The notes under the pieces: model-generated | What the model saw: only the letters and a program-made list of their open reading frames with translations | Database searches by the model: none | Told to the model about the DNA's origin: nothing | Shown here: positions 1-8,186 of the stretch, one piece after another | How the letters are laid out: every line of letters starts with the position of its first letter | How positions within the stretch are numbered: position 1 is the first letter of the stretch | Made by a program: the position numbers and the translations under genes | Source of the DNA: Prochlorococcus sp. AG-670-O17 | GTDB taxonomy: Bacteria; Cyanobacteriota; Cyanobacteriia; PCC-6307; Cyanobiaceae | DNA length: 64,000 bases | NCBI GenBank assembly: GCA_003211315.1 | Contig: QCTC01000002.1 | Coordinates: 1 to 64,000 of the forward strand | Reading direction: 5' to 3'

Positions 1-2
1 TT

Positions 3-224
3 GAGCCTGAGGTAAAACTAAAGATAACTAGTTTTGATAATTCCAATTATCAATTCAAAGAAAAATCAAAGAATTCAAAATTTGGTACAGAGTCTAAATT
101 CTATCAAAAATTATTTGTAATACTTTTTGCATTGTGCGCATTTTTAATATTTCCCGAATCCCCACAAGATTCAGAAGCTTTATGTAAAAAATATCATTCT
201 ACAGAGGCATGTTTTGTCTGGTAA
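3..224 (+). CDS. C-terminal fragment of a small membrane protein
   Basis: The reading frame is open from base 3 and stops at TAA 222-224, so only the last 73 residues are visible; the start lies outside the window. The visible part is a Lys/Ser-rich hydrophilic stretch, then one hydrophobic segment (LFVILFALCAFLIF), then a short tail with two cysteines about eight residues apart. This suggests a single-pass membrane protein with a small extracytoplasmic end. I do not recognise the family. It converges on the HNH gene with no gap between the stop codons. Confidence 0.6.
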   Translation, partial: EPEVKLKITSFDNSNYQFKEKSKNSKFGTESKFYQKLFVILFALCAFLIFPESPQDSEALCKKYHSTEACFVW

Positions 225-641
225 TTAAGCGGCATTATATTCATCATCAAGAACTTCGTTAAGAACTTCGTTATTTTTATTTTTTTTATTTACAAAGCTA
301 GGGTTTGCCCATTGCAATAATCTTAAAGCTAATCTTAAATCTCCCTCTAACCATGCTCTAATAGCCATAGCTCTTCTAGGATCATAAAATTTTTGTTTTC
401 GATACCAATACAAAGCATTATCATCTGATTTGTCGCCGTTACATGATAAGCAAGCTGGGACGCAATTTTCGGTTTTACTCAATCCTCCTTGACTTCTAGG
501 AAGTATGTGGTCAATAGATTCTGAAGGTTTTCCGCAGTATATGCAACTTTTTCCTGTAAATGTATGAATTGATTTTCGCCATTGCCTCAATCTGAATTTA
601 GGGCATAAATCTTCTAAAAAGACAGCATCATTAATGTGCAT
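225..641 (-). CDS. HNH endonuclease family protein
   Basis: A protein of 138 residues with a complete small HNH module: zinc-type CxxC pairs at C33/C36 and C64/C67, the DH of the first motif at D44-H45, and N59 between them. Such proteins nick or cut DNA using one metal ion. Free-standing HNH genes of this size with a C-terminal helical part (WYRKQKFYDPRRAMAIRAW) are common in cyanobacteria and are not necessarily selfish. There is no intron, intein or phage gene next to it. The target is unknown. Confidence 0.85.
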   Translation of the reverse strand: MHINDAVFLEDLCPKFRLRQWRKSIHTFTGKSCIYCGKPSESIDHILPRSQGGLSKTENCVPACLSCNGDKSDDNALYWYRKQKFYDPRRAMAIRAWLEGDLRLALRLLQWANPSFVNKKNKNNEVLNEVLDDEYNAA

Positions 642-810
642 TCAGATTATTTAATTTCCTACAATTTTGACCGATTCAATATAAAAGTCAATAGGTTTTT
701 ATTATTTTTAAGACTATATTTCTTAGCTTGAATATATTTTATGTATTCAATTATACCTAATAAGTAATATTTAATTTATAAGCTAAATGTAATTAAATAT
801 ACTTTTAACG

Positions 811-1230
811 TTAATAGCTATATCTATCAAAGGTTTCTTTGGAGTAGTCTTCACTTTCTTTTTCTTGCAAAAGTTCTTCTTTCTTTCGCCTCTTTTCTTT
901 TCTATTATTTTCTAATTGCAGCTTTCTATCAGGATGAAGTTGATCTAAAAATTTAACACAATAAGAAAACTTATCTCTTTCTCTTACAACTGTTTCAATA
1001 ATTTGCCCGGCGGCCTGGTTCGGAGAGGTCTTAAAAATACCCCCTTTTTGTTTTTTAATATAACTATAAGCCGATTGCCAACTGCTTTCATGGTCATTCC
1101 CACCATCTCTCATCGTACAAAATATTTCTGCTCCAAAGGAACCTGCAATTGCTTTAGGGGCAAATAATAGTAATGGAACAAAGGTTGTAACTACAGGCAA
1201 ACTGAATCTTATCTTGTTATTACCCTTCAT
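811..1230 (-). CDS. secreted hypothetical protein with charged C-terminus
   Basis: A protein of 139 residues. An N-terminal signal peptide (charged start, hydrophobic LPVVTTFVPLLLFAP, likely cleavage after AIAG) is followed by a compact domain containing CTMRDGGNDHESSW, then a strongly charged Lys/Glu/Arg tail with coiled-coil character. The Cys/Asp/Gly/His-rich core resembles a small picocyanobacterial secreted family (possibly DUF6554; assigned from memory, not checked). It probably acts in the periplasm or thylakoid lumen. The function is unknown. Confidence 0.7.
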   Translation of the reverse strand: MKGNNKIRFSLPVVTTFVPLLLFAPKAIAGSFGAEIFCTMRDGGNDHESSWQSAYSYIKKQKGGIFKTSPNQAAGQIIETVVRERDKFSYCVKFLDQLHPDRKLQLENNRKEKRRKKEELLQEKESEDYSKETFDRYSY

Positions 1231-1288
1231 TAGTTTTTTATCTGTCTATATAAAAAGTATCTTTAATTTGGATTATGTCTAGACAAAT

Positions 1289-1825
1289 TTAAGATTTTAT
1301 TACTCCAAATAGATTGAGCATTTTTACAACCAATGGCAGAATTAAAAGAACAGTAACTAATCTAACTGCGTGAAGAGTTGCAACTGCTGCCCCTACTCCA
1401 TATTCAGTACCAACCAAACTCATACCACTAATCCCTCCTGGGGCAGCGCCAAGAATTGTGGTAATTATATCTACATTAAGTAATCTGCTAGTCCATAAAC
1501 CAATCGCTAAACCAGTCATTATTAGTGTAAATGTGATTAAAATTGCAGGTTTCCATAAAGTTTGTAATTCAACTAATGAGTCTTTTGTTAGGCTTGTACC
1601 AATAACAGTACCAATGCCTATTTCTAATATAGTTCTTGTGCCATGTGGCCACATGGCTGCCTCAACTTTCCCGCTGATGCTTAAAATACTTGCACCAATT
1701 AAAGCGCCAGCAAGTGGAGCTGCAGGAATGCCTGTTTTTAAAGCTAGTGCTCCAAAAGCCGTACCAGCAATTAAATAATAAATTAGATTTATATTTGACA
1801 TTAAAAAAATAAACTGTTTGGACAT
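1289..1825 (-). CDS. AbrB-type membrane protein (half-length)
   Basis: A hydrophobic protein of 178 residues with about five membrane segments. The Gly-rich stretch AAPGGISGMSLVGTEYG followed by VATLHAVRLVTVLLILP is typical of the AbrB membrane-duplication family (COG3180; often misnamed ammonia monooxygenase or transcriptional regulator). Family members usually carry two copies of this unit in about 350 residues; this one has a single copy, so it would have to work as a dimer. A shorter start at 1801 (MSNINLIYYL) is equally plausible. Substrate unknown. Confidence 0.75.
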   Translation of the reverse strand: MSKQFIFLMSNINLIYYLIAGTAFGALALKTGIPAAPLAGALIGASILSISGKVEAAMWPHGTRTILEIGIGTVIGTSLTKDSLVELQTLWKPAILITFTLIMTGLAIGLWTSRLLNVDIITTILGAAPGGISGMSLVGTEYGVGAAVATLHAVRLVTVLLILPLVVKMLNLFGVIKS

Positions 1826-1948
1826 AATATTAGAAACAAATTCAAAGGCTCGGGTATATATTAAAAATTTAATATTTAAAAATTAGTTAGATTTTCACTG
1901 CATAAAGGGCCTTCGAGTTGGCATAATATTAATAAAGCATTATTTGTC

Positions 1949-2146
1949 ATGACTCCACAAATTTCTTACAGAGGTAATAAAAACCCAATCAAAAAGAAAT
2001 TATCTTTTTTTGAAGGTGGTCATCAACTCGAAAAGTTAGAATTTGCTCTTGCAGTGGCTCAAACCAAGGGTGATGAAGAAAAATCTTTAGTACTAAAAGA
2101 AAAAATAGTTGAATTAGGTGGAAATGTTGAAGAGCCTGGTACCTAG
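1949..2146 (+). CDS. small conserved-type hypothetical protein, 65 aa
   Basis: A short, soluble, charged protein (Lys/Glu-rich) with an ATG start and a helical middle (KLEFALAVAQTKGDEEK). It looks like a two-helix protein, and helices with Leu spacing fit a small protein-binding role, but I do not recognise a family. It lies in a divergent region of about 120 bp shared with the AbrB-type gene, which holds an AT-rich promoter-like stretch (GGCATAATATTAATAAAG, just upstream of the start). Confidence 0.6.
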   Translation: MTPQISYRGNKNPIKKKLSFFEGGHQLEKLEFALAVAQTKGDEEKSLVLKEKIVELGGNVEEPGT

Positions 2147-2156
2147 ATTACCTTGC

Positions 2157-3311
2157 TTATAGATGGCCAGATGCTATTTTCAAAGCTTCCCCCGCTTTTT
2201 CAGTAGAAATTATATTTTCTTCGACTAATGTATTCCCTACAGCCGCTATTACTGCAATTATGTCTCTATCATTTATGTAACCTAAATGACCAACTCTAAA
2301 TATTTTGCCTTTTAAATGATCTTGCCCTCCAGCTAATAAAATATCGTATTTATTTTTTATCGTTTTTCTAAAGTTTTCTGCATCTATCTCATCAATTTGA
2401 ATTGCAGTAACAGCAGGACTTAAATGGTTTTCATCAGCAAATAATTTAAGGTTAAGCATTTTTGTAGCTTTACTGACTGCGAGTTTATGTCTTTCATGTC
2501 TTTTAAAGATTTGATCTAGTCCTTCATCTTTCATCATTTTTAATGATTCATCTAAAGCAAAAACTAAATTAACTGCTGGAGTATAAGGATTGCTATTACT
2601 TAAAAGACTCTTTTTATATGATTTTAAATTTAAATAGAATTTAGGTAAATTTGAATTTTCTGAGGCTTTCCAAGCTTTTTTGCTCATTGATACAAAGCTT
2701 AGACCTGGAGGTATCATATATCCTTTTTGAGATCCTGAAGCAACAACATCTAGTTCCCAATCATCTACCGGCACATTACAAGCTCCAATACTTGTTACGC
2801 AGTCAATAATTGATAACGCTTTTTTATGATTACGTATATGAGAACTTATTGTTTTTAAATCATTTATAACTCCAGTTGAGGTTTCTGAATGTGTAAGGAT
2901 AACTGCTTTTATTTCTTTTTTATCATCTTTTTCTAAAATTGTTTTAAAATTTTCAGGATCAAGTGGTTTCCCCCATTCTGCCTCAATTTTAATCACTTCG
3001 AGTCCGAATTCTCTTGCAACTTTTACCCATCTTTGACCAAACTTTCCATTCTCACCACAAATAACTTTGTCTCCTTTGCTTAAGGTACTAATCATTCCAG
3101 CTTCCATGGCAGCTGTTCCACTACCTGTAATCGTTAAAACATCATTTTTTGTTTGATGTAGCCATTGTAGATTTTTAGTAGTGATTTCCATAAGGTCTTG
3201 AAAATCTTTACTTCTATGCCCTATGGGATGCCTTCCAAGTGCTTGTAAAACTTTTTCTGGAACTGGCGTGGGACCAGGTATCATCAATGATAATTTTTGT
3301 TGTATGGCCAC
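2157..3311 (-). CDS. class V aminotransferase (alanine/serine-glyoxylate type)
   Basis: A protein of 384 residues, PLP-dependent, fold type I. It begins with the family signature MIPGPTPVPEKVLQALGRHPIGHRS. The cofactor lysine lies in GSQKGYMIPPGLSF, with the Asp contact in SIIDCVTSIGA. Cyanobacterial proteins of this group transfer amino groups to glyoxylate during photorespiratory glyoxylate handling; older annotations call them the soluble hydrogenase 42 kDa subunit. Length is normal. It is transcribed divergently from cbiD with a spacer of about 60 bp. Confidence 0.88.
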   Translation of the reverse strand: MAIQQKLSLMIPGPTPVPEKVLQALGRHPIGHRSKDFQDLMEITTKNLQWLHQTKNDVLTITGSGTAAMEAGMISTLSKGDKVICGENGKFGQRWVKVAREFGLEVIKIEAEWGKPLDPENFKTILEKDDKKEIKAVILTHSETSTGVINDLKTISSHIRNHKKALSIIDCVTSIGACNVPVDDWELDVVASGSQKGYMIPPGLSFVSMSKKAWKASENSNLPKFYLNLKSYKKSLLSNSNPYTPAVNLVFALDESLKMMKDEGLDQIFKRHERHKLAVSKATKMLNLKLFADENHLSPAVTAIQIDEIDAENFRKTIKNKYDILLAGGQDHLKGKIFRVGHLGYINDRDIIAVIAAVGNTLVEENIISTEKAGEALKIASGHL

Positions 3312-3371
3312 TTTTTAATTAATAGGTCATTCTAAGATTAGTAGTCATAAAATATTTTTCAATTACTTGAT

Positions 3372-4490
3372 TTGAAAAAAGGATTTTCTTTACCTTTATG
3401 GGTAACTGGAGCTGCTAAGTCAGCAATAAAAAAATTAATAGGATTACCATTTGAAGATTATGAATTAATTAAAATTCCAAAAGATAAAAATTTAATAAAA
3501 ATCAAGGTTCATTCTTCTGGGCTAATTAATGAAGAGTCTCATGCCCTTGGAATTTCTTTTGTAGATTCTGGATTAGATCTTGATTTAACACAAAACCTAG
3601 AAATATGGACAATCGCTTCTTTAGAAAAAACTTGTAAGACAAGTAATAAACGATTAGATCGAGTCAATATTATTCCTGGTTACGGAGTTGGTATCGATCA
3701 AAAGACCTCGAAGATCTGCATTTCTAATTTTGCTAAAGAAGTATTAGTTGAAAATCTATTAGATATTATTCCAGAAGGATACAAACTTAATTTAGAGATT
3801 ATATTTCCAAATGGAAAATTTTTGGCCGAAAGAACTAGTAATAAATCATTTGGAATTGTAGAAGGCCTTTCAATTATAGGTACTAGCGCTGAAACTTTTG
3901 TAAGTGCTTCACCAGATCAATTAAAAAATGCAAAAGCTCAACTAAAACAAATTGTTGCTAATGAAGTTTCTGACAAAATAATTTTTGTTATTGGTGAAAA
4001 TGGCTTAAATTTGGCAAAAAGTTCGAACATAAAATTTCCTATTATTAAAGTAGGTAATTGGATAGGACCATTATTAGTTGATGCTGCGATACAACAGATT
4101 AAAACAGTAATTCTTTTTGGCTATCATGGCAAATTAATTAAATTAGCTGGAGGCATTTTTCATACTCATAATCATTTAGCAGATGCAAGAATTGAAATTC
4201 TTGTTTATTTAGCTGTAAAAGAAGAAGTTCCATTAGAAATAATTCAAAAATTATCGCAATCAAATACGGTTGAAGATGCTTTGCTAGTTCTTGAAAGTTT
4301 TAGTCTTTCTATGGCTGATAGACTATGGAATAAATTATCAGATACTATTGAGAAGCGCTCTATAGAATATGTTAATAGATATACAAAAACAGATATGAAA
4401 GTTGGAGCAATTATATTTGATAGAAATAGAACAATTCGTTGGTCAGGTAACAATAGTAAAGACTATATGTCTGCTTTCAAAGGTTTCTAA
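3372..4490 (+). CDS. cbiD: cobalt-precorrin-5B C1-methyltransferase
   Basis: A protein of 372 residues, normal for CbiD. It starts with TTG (KKGFSLPLWVTGAAKSA follows, the conserved entry of the family). Other family landmarks are NIIPGYGVGIDQKTSK, the paired GFSIIGTS-like GLSIIGTSAETF motif, and FGYHGKLIKLAGGIFHTHNHLADAR, written here in parts. It transfers a methyl group from S-adenosylmethionine to C1 in the anaerobic corrin pathway; picocyanobacteria use this pathway for pseudocobalamin. It lies 48 bp upstream of guaA, in the same direction. Confidence 0.93.
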   Translation: MKKGFSLPLWVTGAAKSAIKKLIGLPFEDYELIKIPKDKNLIKIKVHSSGLINEESHALGISFVDSGLDLDLTQNLEIWTIASLEKTCKTSNKRLDRVNIIPGYGVGIDQKTSKICISNFAKEVLVENLLDIIPEGYKLNLEIIFPNGKFLAERTSNKSFGIVEGLSIIGTSAETFVSASPDQLKNAKAQLKQIVANEVSDKIIFVIGENGLNLAKSSNIKFPIIKVGNWIGPLLVDAAIQQIKTVILFGYHGKLIKLAGGIFHTHNHLADARIEILVYLAVKEEVPLEIIQKLSQSNTVEDALLVLESFSLSMADRLWNKLSDTIEKRSIEYVNRYTKTDMKVGAIIFDRNRTIRWSGNNSKDYMSAFKGF

Positions 4491-4538
4491 TTTTAAGTGG
4501 GTTATGTTTTTGTAAATAAATTGAGGTAACTTTTATAC

Positions 4539-6125
4539 ATGAGTAAAAAATTACTAAAAAAAGAGAGAGATCCTTCAATATTAATACTAGATTTTGGATC
4601 TCAATATTCTGAATTAATTGCAAGGAGAATAAGAGAAGCAGATGTATTTTCTCTTGTAGTTAGTAACTTTACCTCTATAAAGGAGATTCAAGATATAAAT
4701 CCAAAAGGGATTATTTTAAGTGGTGGCCCAAGTTCTGTTTATGAAGACAATGCACCTAATTGTGATGCAAAGATTTTTGACTTAGGGATTCCAGTTTTGG
4801 GTATATGTTACGGAATGCAATTAATGGTTAAAGAATTAGGAGGTGAAGTAACTCCAGCAATTCATAAAGCTGAATATGGAAGAGCTCCAATAAATATCGA
4901 TTGTGAAAGTGAATTGCTAACTAATGTCCAAGATAAATCCATTATGTGGATGAGTCATGGAGATTCTATAAATAATTTGCCTGAAGGATTTATTAAAATT
5001 TCTCATACAGAAAATACCCTGCATGCTGCAATATCAAATAAACAAAAGAAATTATTTGGTGTTCAATTTCATCCTGAAGTTATTCATTCAGAATTCGGAA
5101 TGACAGTTATTAAAAACTTTGTTTATTCTATTTCTAAATGTAAAGCCGATTGGACAACTGCAACTTTTTTAGAAGAAACAATTCCACGAATTAAGCAACA
5201 AGTAGATGATAAGAAAGTTTTACTTGCTCTTTCTGGTGGCGTAGATTCATCAACTCTCGCTTTTCTTCTCAATAAAGCTATTGGTAAACAGCTTACGTGT
5301 ATGTTTATTGATCAAGGCTTTATGAGAAAAGGGGAACCTGAATTTTTAATGGAATTTTTTGATAAAAAATTTCATATAAAAGTTGAATATATTAACGCTA
5401 GGGAAAGATTTATTAATAAACTAAGTGGAATAACTGATCCAGAAGAAAAACGCAAGATTATTGGTAGAGAATTTATTAGAGTTTTTGAAGAAGAGAGTAA
5501 TAGACTAGGTCCTTTCCAATATTTAGCTCAAGGGACTCTTTACCCAGATGTTATTGAGAGTGCTGGAACGAATTTAGATCCTAAGACCGGTGAGCGAATC
5601 GCAGTAAAAATAAAAAGCCATCATAACGTAGGCGGTCTGCCAAAAGATTTACAATTCAAATTAGTTGAACCATTAAGAAAACTTTTTAAAGATGAAGTAA
5701 GAAAGGTTGGGGGTGCTTTAGGATTGCCAGATGAAATTATAAAAAGACATCCATTTCCTGGTCCTGGCTTAGCAATAAGAATTTTGGGTGAAGTTTCTCA
5801 TGAAAAACTAAACTGTTTGAGAGATGCAGACTGGATAGTAAGAGATGAAATAAAAAAAGCAGGTCTTTATAATCATATTTGGCAAGCATTTGCCGTACTT
5901 TTACCTGTTAAGACTGTCGGGGTAATGGGAGATAAAAGGACTTATGCTTGGCCAATAGTTTTACGATGCGTATCAAGCGAAGATGGTATGACGGCTGATT
6001 GGTCGAGAATTCCTTATGAAACCTTAGAGAGAATTTCTAATAGAATTGTTAATGAAGTAGAGCAGGTTAATAGAGTTGTTTTCGATATTACTAGTAAGCC
6101 TCCAGGAACAATTGAGTGGGAATAA
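4539..6125 (+). CDS. guaA: GMP synthase (glutamine-hydrolysing)
   Basis: A protein of 528 residues that converts XMP to GMP with glutamine and ATP. The N-terminal class I glutamine amidotransferase has the nucleophile Cys in GICYGMQLM and His/Glu in QFHPEV. The ATP-pyrophosphatase domain has the P-loop [11 protein letters not shown]. The C-terminal dimerisation domain ends in KPPGTIEWE. The last codons (GGA ACA ATT GAG TGG GAA TAA, 6105-6125) occur again about 6.9 kb downstream at 13051-13071, so the 3' end of this gene appears to be the attachment site of the adjacent element. The gene itself is intact. Confidence 0.97.
   Translation: MSKKLLKKERDPSILILDFGSQYSELIARRIREADVFSLVVSNFTSIKEIQDINPKGIILSGGPSSVYEDNAPNCDAKIFDLGIPVLGICYGMQLMVKELGGEVTPAIHKAEYGRAPINIDCESELLTNVQDKSIMWMSHGDSINNLPEGFIKISHTENTLHAAISNKQKKLFGVQFHPEVIHSEFGMTVIKNFVYSISKCKADWTTATFLEETIPRIKQQVDDKKVLLALSGGVDSSTLAFLLNKAIGKQLTCMFIDQGFMRKGEPEFLMEFFDKKFHIKVEYINARERFINKLSGITDPEEKRKIIGREFIRVFEEESNRLGPFQYLAQGTLYPDVIESAGTNLDPKTGERIAVKIKSHHNVGGLPKDLQFKLVEPLRKLFKDEVRKVGGALGLPDEIIKRHPFPGPGLAIRILGEVSHEKLNCLRDADWIVRDEIKKAGLYNHIWQAFAVLLPVKTVGVMGDKRTYAWPIVLRCVSSEDGMTADWSRIPYETLERISNRIVNEVEQVNRVVFDITSKPPGTIEWE
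6105..6125 (+). repeat. left attachment-site repeat (end of guaA)
   Basis: GGAACAATTGAGTGGGAATA plus the final A of the guaA stop codon. It matches 13051-13071 at 19 of 21 positions. The two mismatches are third codon positions (GGA/GGG and ACA/ACT), so both copies encode Gly-Thr-Ile-Glu-Trp-Glu-stop. Confidence 0.8.
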
Positions 6126-6130
6126 CAGAT

Positions 6131-6152
6131 AGGTTATAAACCTAGTTATAGG
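6131..6152. repeat. two small inverted repeats directly after guaA
   Basis: AGGTT-ATA-AACCT (6131-6143) and CCTA-GTTA-TAGG (6141-6152) overlap, starting five bases after the guaA stop. They could be a weak guaA terminator or recombinase core-binding arms next to the left attachment site; there is no long T-run, so termination is doubtful. Confidence 0.4.
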
Positions 6153-6165
6153 CGCAAAAAGTTGG

Positions 6166-6236
6166 TTTCACGTAGAATATTTACTACCTATTTGCAATGG
6201 TTTTCGATGGCGGTCTTTCACGTAAGTTTCACGTGA
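6166..6236. repeat. left cluster of TTTCACGT repeats
   Basis: Three copies within 71 bp: TTTCACGTAG (6166-6175), TTTCACGTAA (6216-6225) and TTTCACGTGA (6227-6236). A matching cluster lies just inside the right end of the element. Position and repetition fit arm-type binding sites of a recombinase or its directionality factor; this role is inferred. Confidence 0.65.
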
Positions 6237-6384
6237 TGCAAAAAAGTCCGTCTCTATAGAGAAATCATAAAATTTTATTAAAAATAAAAAAAGATACACA
6301 AAGTGTTTACCTTCAAGAAATTTAAGTTTTATAAAGGTTGTCATTTAGCACATAAATGAGAATAAAATAATTTACTTCAAATAA

Positions 6385-6416
6385 GTGTGTATAAGGGTGT
6401 ATATGTGTGTTACTAT
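6385..6416 (+). promoter_or_regulatory. GTGTGT double box upstream of mreB
   Basis: Two GTGTGT boxes at 6385-6390 and 6405-6410 (20 bp apart, about two helical turns), then ACTAT at 6412-6416, which could be part of a -10 element. The mreB start lies 40 bp further on. The same arrangement, 27 of 36 bases identical without gaps, occurs on the minus strand at 10312-10343 upstream of the murA-like operon. The rest of the 330 bp between guaA and mreB is AT-rich and shows no gene. Confidence 0.6.
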
Positions 6417-6455
6417 AAAAAGAAGTATTTAAATTTAGTAATTTTTAGTAGGTAT

Positions 6456-7508
6456 ATGTTTTGGAATAGATTTCAATTTTCTAGAGACATAGGTATTGAC
6501 TTGGGTACTGCCAATACTCTTATTCATGTATCTGGGAAAGGCGTAATTCTGGAAGAACCTTCTGTAGTAGCTATGGATTTAGAAGAGGGAACTCCTTTGG
6601 CAGTAGGTGAAGAAGCAAAATTAATGCTTGGAAGAACCCCAGGAAATATAAGAGCAGTAAGACCTCTAAGGGATGGGGTTATTGCAGACTTTGACGCAGC
6701 GGAACAAATGATAAAAACTTTTATTCAAAAATGTAATGAAGGAAAGGGTCTTTTAGCTCCAAGAATAGTTATTGGTATTCCAAGTGGCGTTACCAGTGTT
6801 GAACGAAGAGCAGTTCGAGAAGCAGGATTAGCAGGGGCACGGGAAGTCTATTTAATCGATGAACCTGTAGCTGCCGCAATAGGAGCTTCTTTGCCAGTAA
6901 CGGAACCAATTGGAACTATGATCGTTGATATTGGCGGTGGAACAACTGAAGTAGCAGTATTGAGTCTTGGAGGAACAGTTGTAAGTGAATCTCTTCGAAT
7001 AGCAGGAGATGAAATAAATGAATCAATAGCTACCTATCTTAAAAAAAAGCATAATATGGTTGTTGGTGAAAGAACATCAGAAAAGATAAAAATTAAAATA
7101 GGTTCTGCTTTCCCTGATGACAGTTTTGACAATACATCTTTTGAAGTTAAGGGATTACACTTATCTTCCGGTTTACCAAGATCTATTGCTTTAACTGCAG
7201 GAGAAATTAGAGAGGCTATGACTGATCCTCTTAGTAAAATAATTGAAGCTATAAAAAGAACTCTCGAGCGAACTCCTCCTGAATTAGCGGCAGATATTGT
7301 TGAGAGAGGAATCATGCTCGCGGGAGGTGGAGCTCTAATAAAGGGAATTAATGATTTAGTAACTCAAGAAACTGGAATTTTTACTCACATAGCAGAAGAT
7401 CCATTGTTATGCGTAGTTAATGGCTGCGGAAATGTACTTGATGATTTCAGAAGACTTAGGAGGTGTGTAGACACGGTTGATTTAGGAACTAATTCAATAA
7501 GGACTTAA
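6456..7508 (+). CDS. mreB: MreB-type actin homologue, stand-alone, inside the element
   Basis: A protein of 350 residues if started at ATG 6456; the frame is open for 23 more codons upstream, but that stretch (YKGVYVCYYKKKY) is intergenic in character and covers the GTGTGT boxes. Nucleotide-binding actin motifs are present: GIDLGTANTL near residue 13, IPSGVTSVERRAV, IVDIGGGTTEVAVLSLGG and GIMLAGGGALIKG. MreB polymers guide lateral wall synthesis with MreC, MreD, RodA and PBP2. No mreC or mreD follows, unlike the usual cyanobacterial arrangement, and the gene sits between the guaA repeats, so it is probably a second, acquired copy (inference). Residues 215-245 look less conserved than the rest. 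Confidence 0.9.
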   Translation: MFWNRFQFSRDIGIDLGTANTLIHVSGKGVILEEPSVVAMDLEEGTPLAVGEEAKLMLGRTPGNIRAVRPLRDGVIADFDAAEQMIKTFIQKCNEGKGLLAPRIVIGIPSGVTSVERRAVREAGLAGAREVYLIDEPVAAAIGASLPVTEPIGTMIVDIGGGTTEVAVLSLGGTVVSESLRIAGDEINESIATYLKKKHNMVVGERTSEKIKIKIGSAFPDDSFDNTSFEVKGLHLSSGLPRSIALTAGEIREAMTDPLSKIIEAIKRTLERTPPELAADIVERGIMLAGGGALIKGINDLVTQETGIFTHIAEDPLLCVVNGCGNVLDDFRRLRRCVDTVDLGTNSIRT

Positions 7509-7525
7509 TTACTTTTCTGATGAAT

Positions 7526-7541
7526 TTTTTACTAGTAAAAA
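7526..7541. terminator. palindrome after mreB, possible terminator
   Basis: TTTTTACTAGTAAAAA, a perfect 16-base palindrome 18 bp after the mreB stop. The stem is AT-rich and weak, so termination is only possible, not shown. Confidence 0.3.
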
Positions 7542-7609
7542 CTAGATAAAAAATCATACTTTAATAAAAAAATTCTTTCTTTTAATATCCACTGAGAAAC
7601 AATTTAAAA

Positions 7610-7768
7610 ATGAATCAAGAGCAAAGAAAGAAATTACCTAATAAAAAAATAATTCGCTCAGCAAAATTTGAAGCAAAAGAACAATTTACCAAATCTGCAT
7701 TAGAAAATTTAAAAAATGAAAATGAAAGAATTGTTAATTCATTAAAAGAATCTGGTGAAATCGATTAA
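7610..7768 (+). CDS. small basic protein, 52 aa
   Basis: ATG 7610 to TAA 7768, 52 residues beginning MNQEQRKKLPNKKIIRS. Very hydrophilic and Lys/Glu/Asn-rich, predicted all helical in its second half (ENLKNENERIVNSLKESGE). It lies about 100 bp after mreB on the same strand. I do not recognise it; composition matches its neighbours. It could be a small accessory to the upstream gene or a spurious frame. Confidence 0.45.
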   Translation: MNQEQRKKLPNKKIIRSAKFEAKEQFTKSALENLKNENERIVNSLKESGEID

Positions 7769-7829
7769 TTAAATAAAGAACTTTCTACATGATTTATTAA
7801 AGCCTAAACGAAGAAAAATTTAAGATTTA

Positions 7830-8186
7830 TTATTTTTCTAATAAATAAAATTTCTCTTCACCAACTTTGTCTGGTTTCACTATTTTACAACCTTTATCTT
7901 TTTCTAAATCGCAATCTTTCGAGGCAGCAACTGTTTTCCATGAACAAACTTTTTCTTCTGAGTATTCTTGTTTAATCGTCCACCCATCGTTGATATACTT
8001 TTCGAGATTACTATTTTCTCCACATGAAACTGTAATTTCAATACTATTTTCTTTTTTAATACTTTCTTCTGATGATTGTATTCCAAAACTGTTTTTAATT
8101 TCAGTCGCTTTTTTCTCCAATATTTTGCAACCGCCAACTAGAAATAGGATCATAAATATATAAAGTAATTTTTTATATTCTTTCAT
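7830..8186 (-). CDS. small lipoprotein, last gene of the murA-like operon
   Basis: A protein of 118 residues with a type II signal peptide: hydrophobic YIFMILFLVGGC with the lipobox LVGGC and acylated Cys at residue 20. The mature part contains four further cysteines (VSCGENS, VCSW, DCDL, GCKI), which may form two disulphides outside the membrane. Its ATG overlaps the stop of the MurA-like gene (ATGA), so the two are translationally coupled. Function unknown; the operon context suggests the cell envelope. Confidence 0.75.
   Translation of the reverse strand: MKEYKKLLYIFMILFLVGGCKILEKKATEIKNSFGIQSSEESIKKENSIEITVSCGENSNLEKYINDGWTIKQEYSEEKVCSWKTVAASKDCDLEKDKGCKIVKPDKVGEEKFYLLEK

Noticed and set aside
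225-641. Homing endonuclease within an intron or mobile element
   Set aside because: No split gene, repeats or intron features surround this HNH gene.
6166-6236. CRISPR-like array from TTTCACGT repeats
   Set aside because: Only eight to ten bases are shared, spacing is irregular (50 and 11 bp), and no cas1/cas2 is present; the Cas4-like nuclease alone is not evidence.
6387-6455. 23-residue N-terminal extension of MreB
   Set aside because: The sequence is not MreB-like and covers the GTGTGT boxes; ATG 6456 gives the normal family start.
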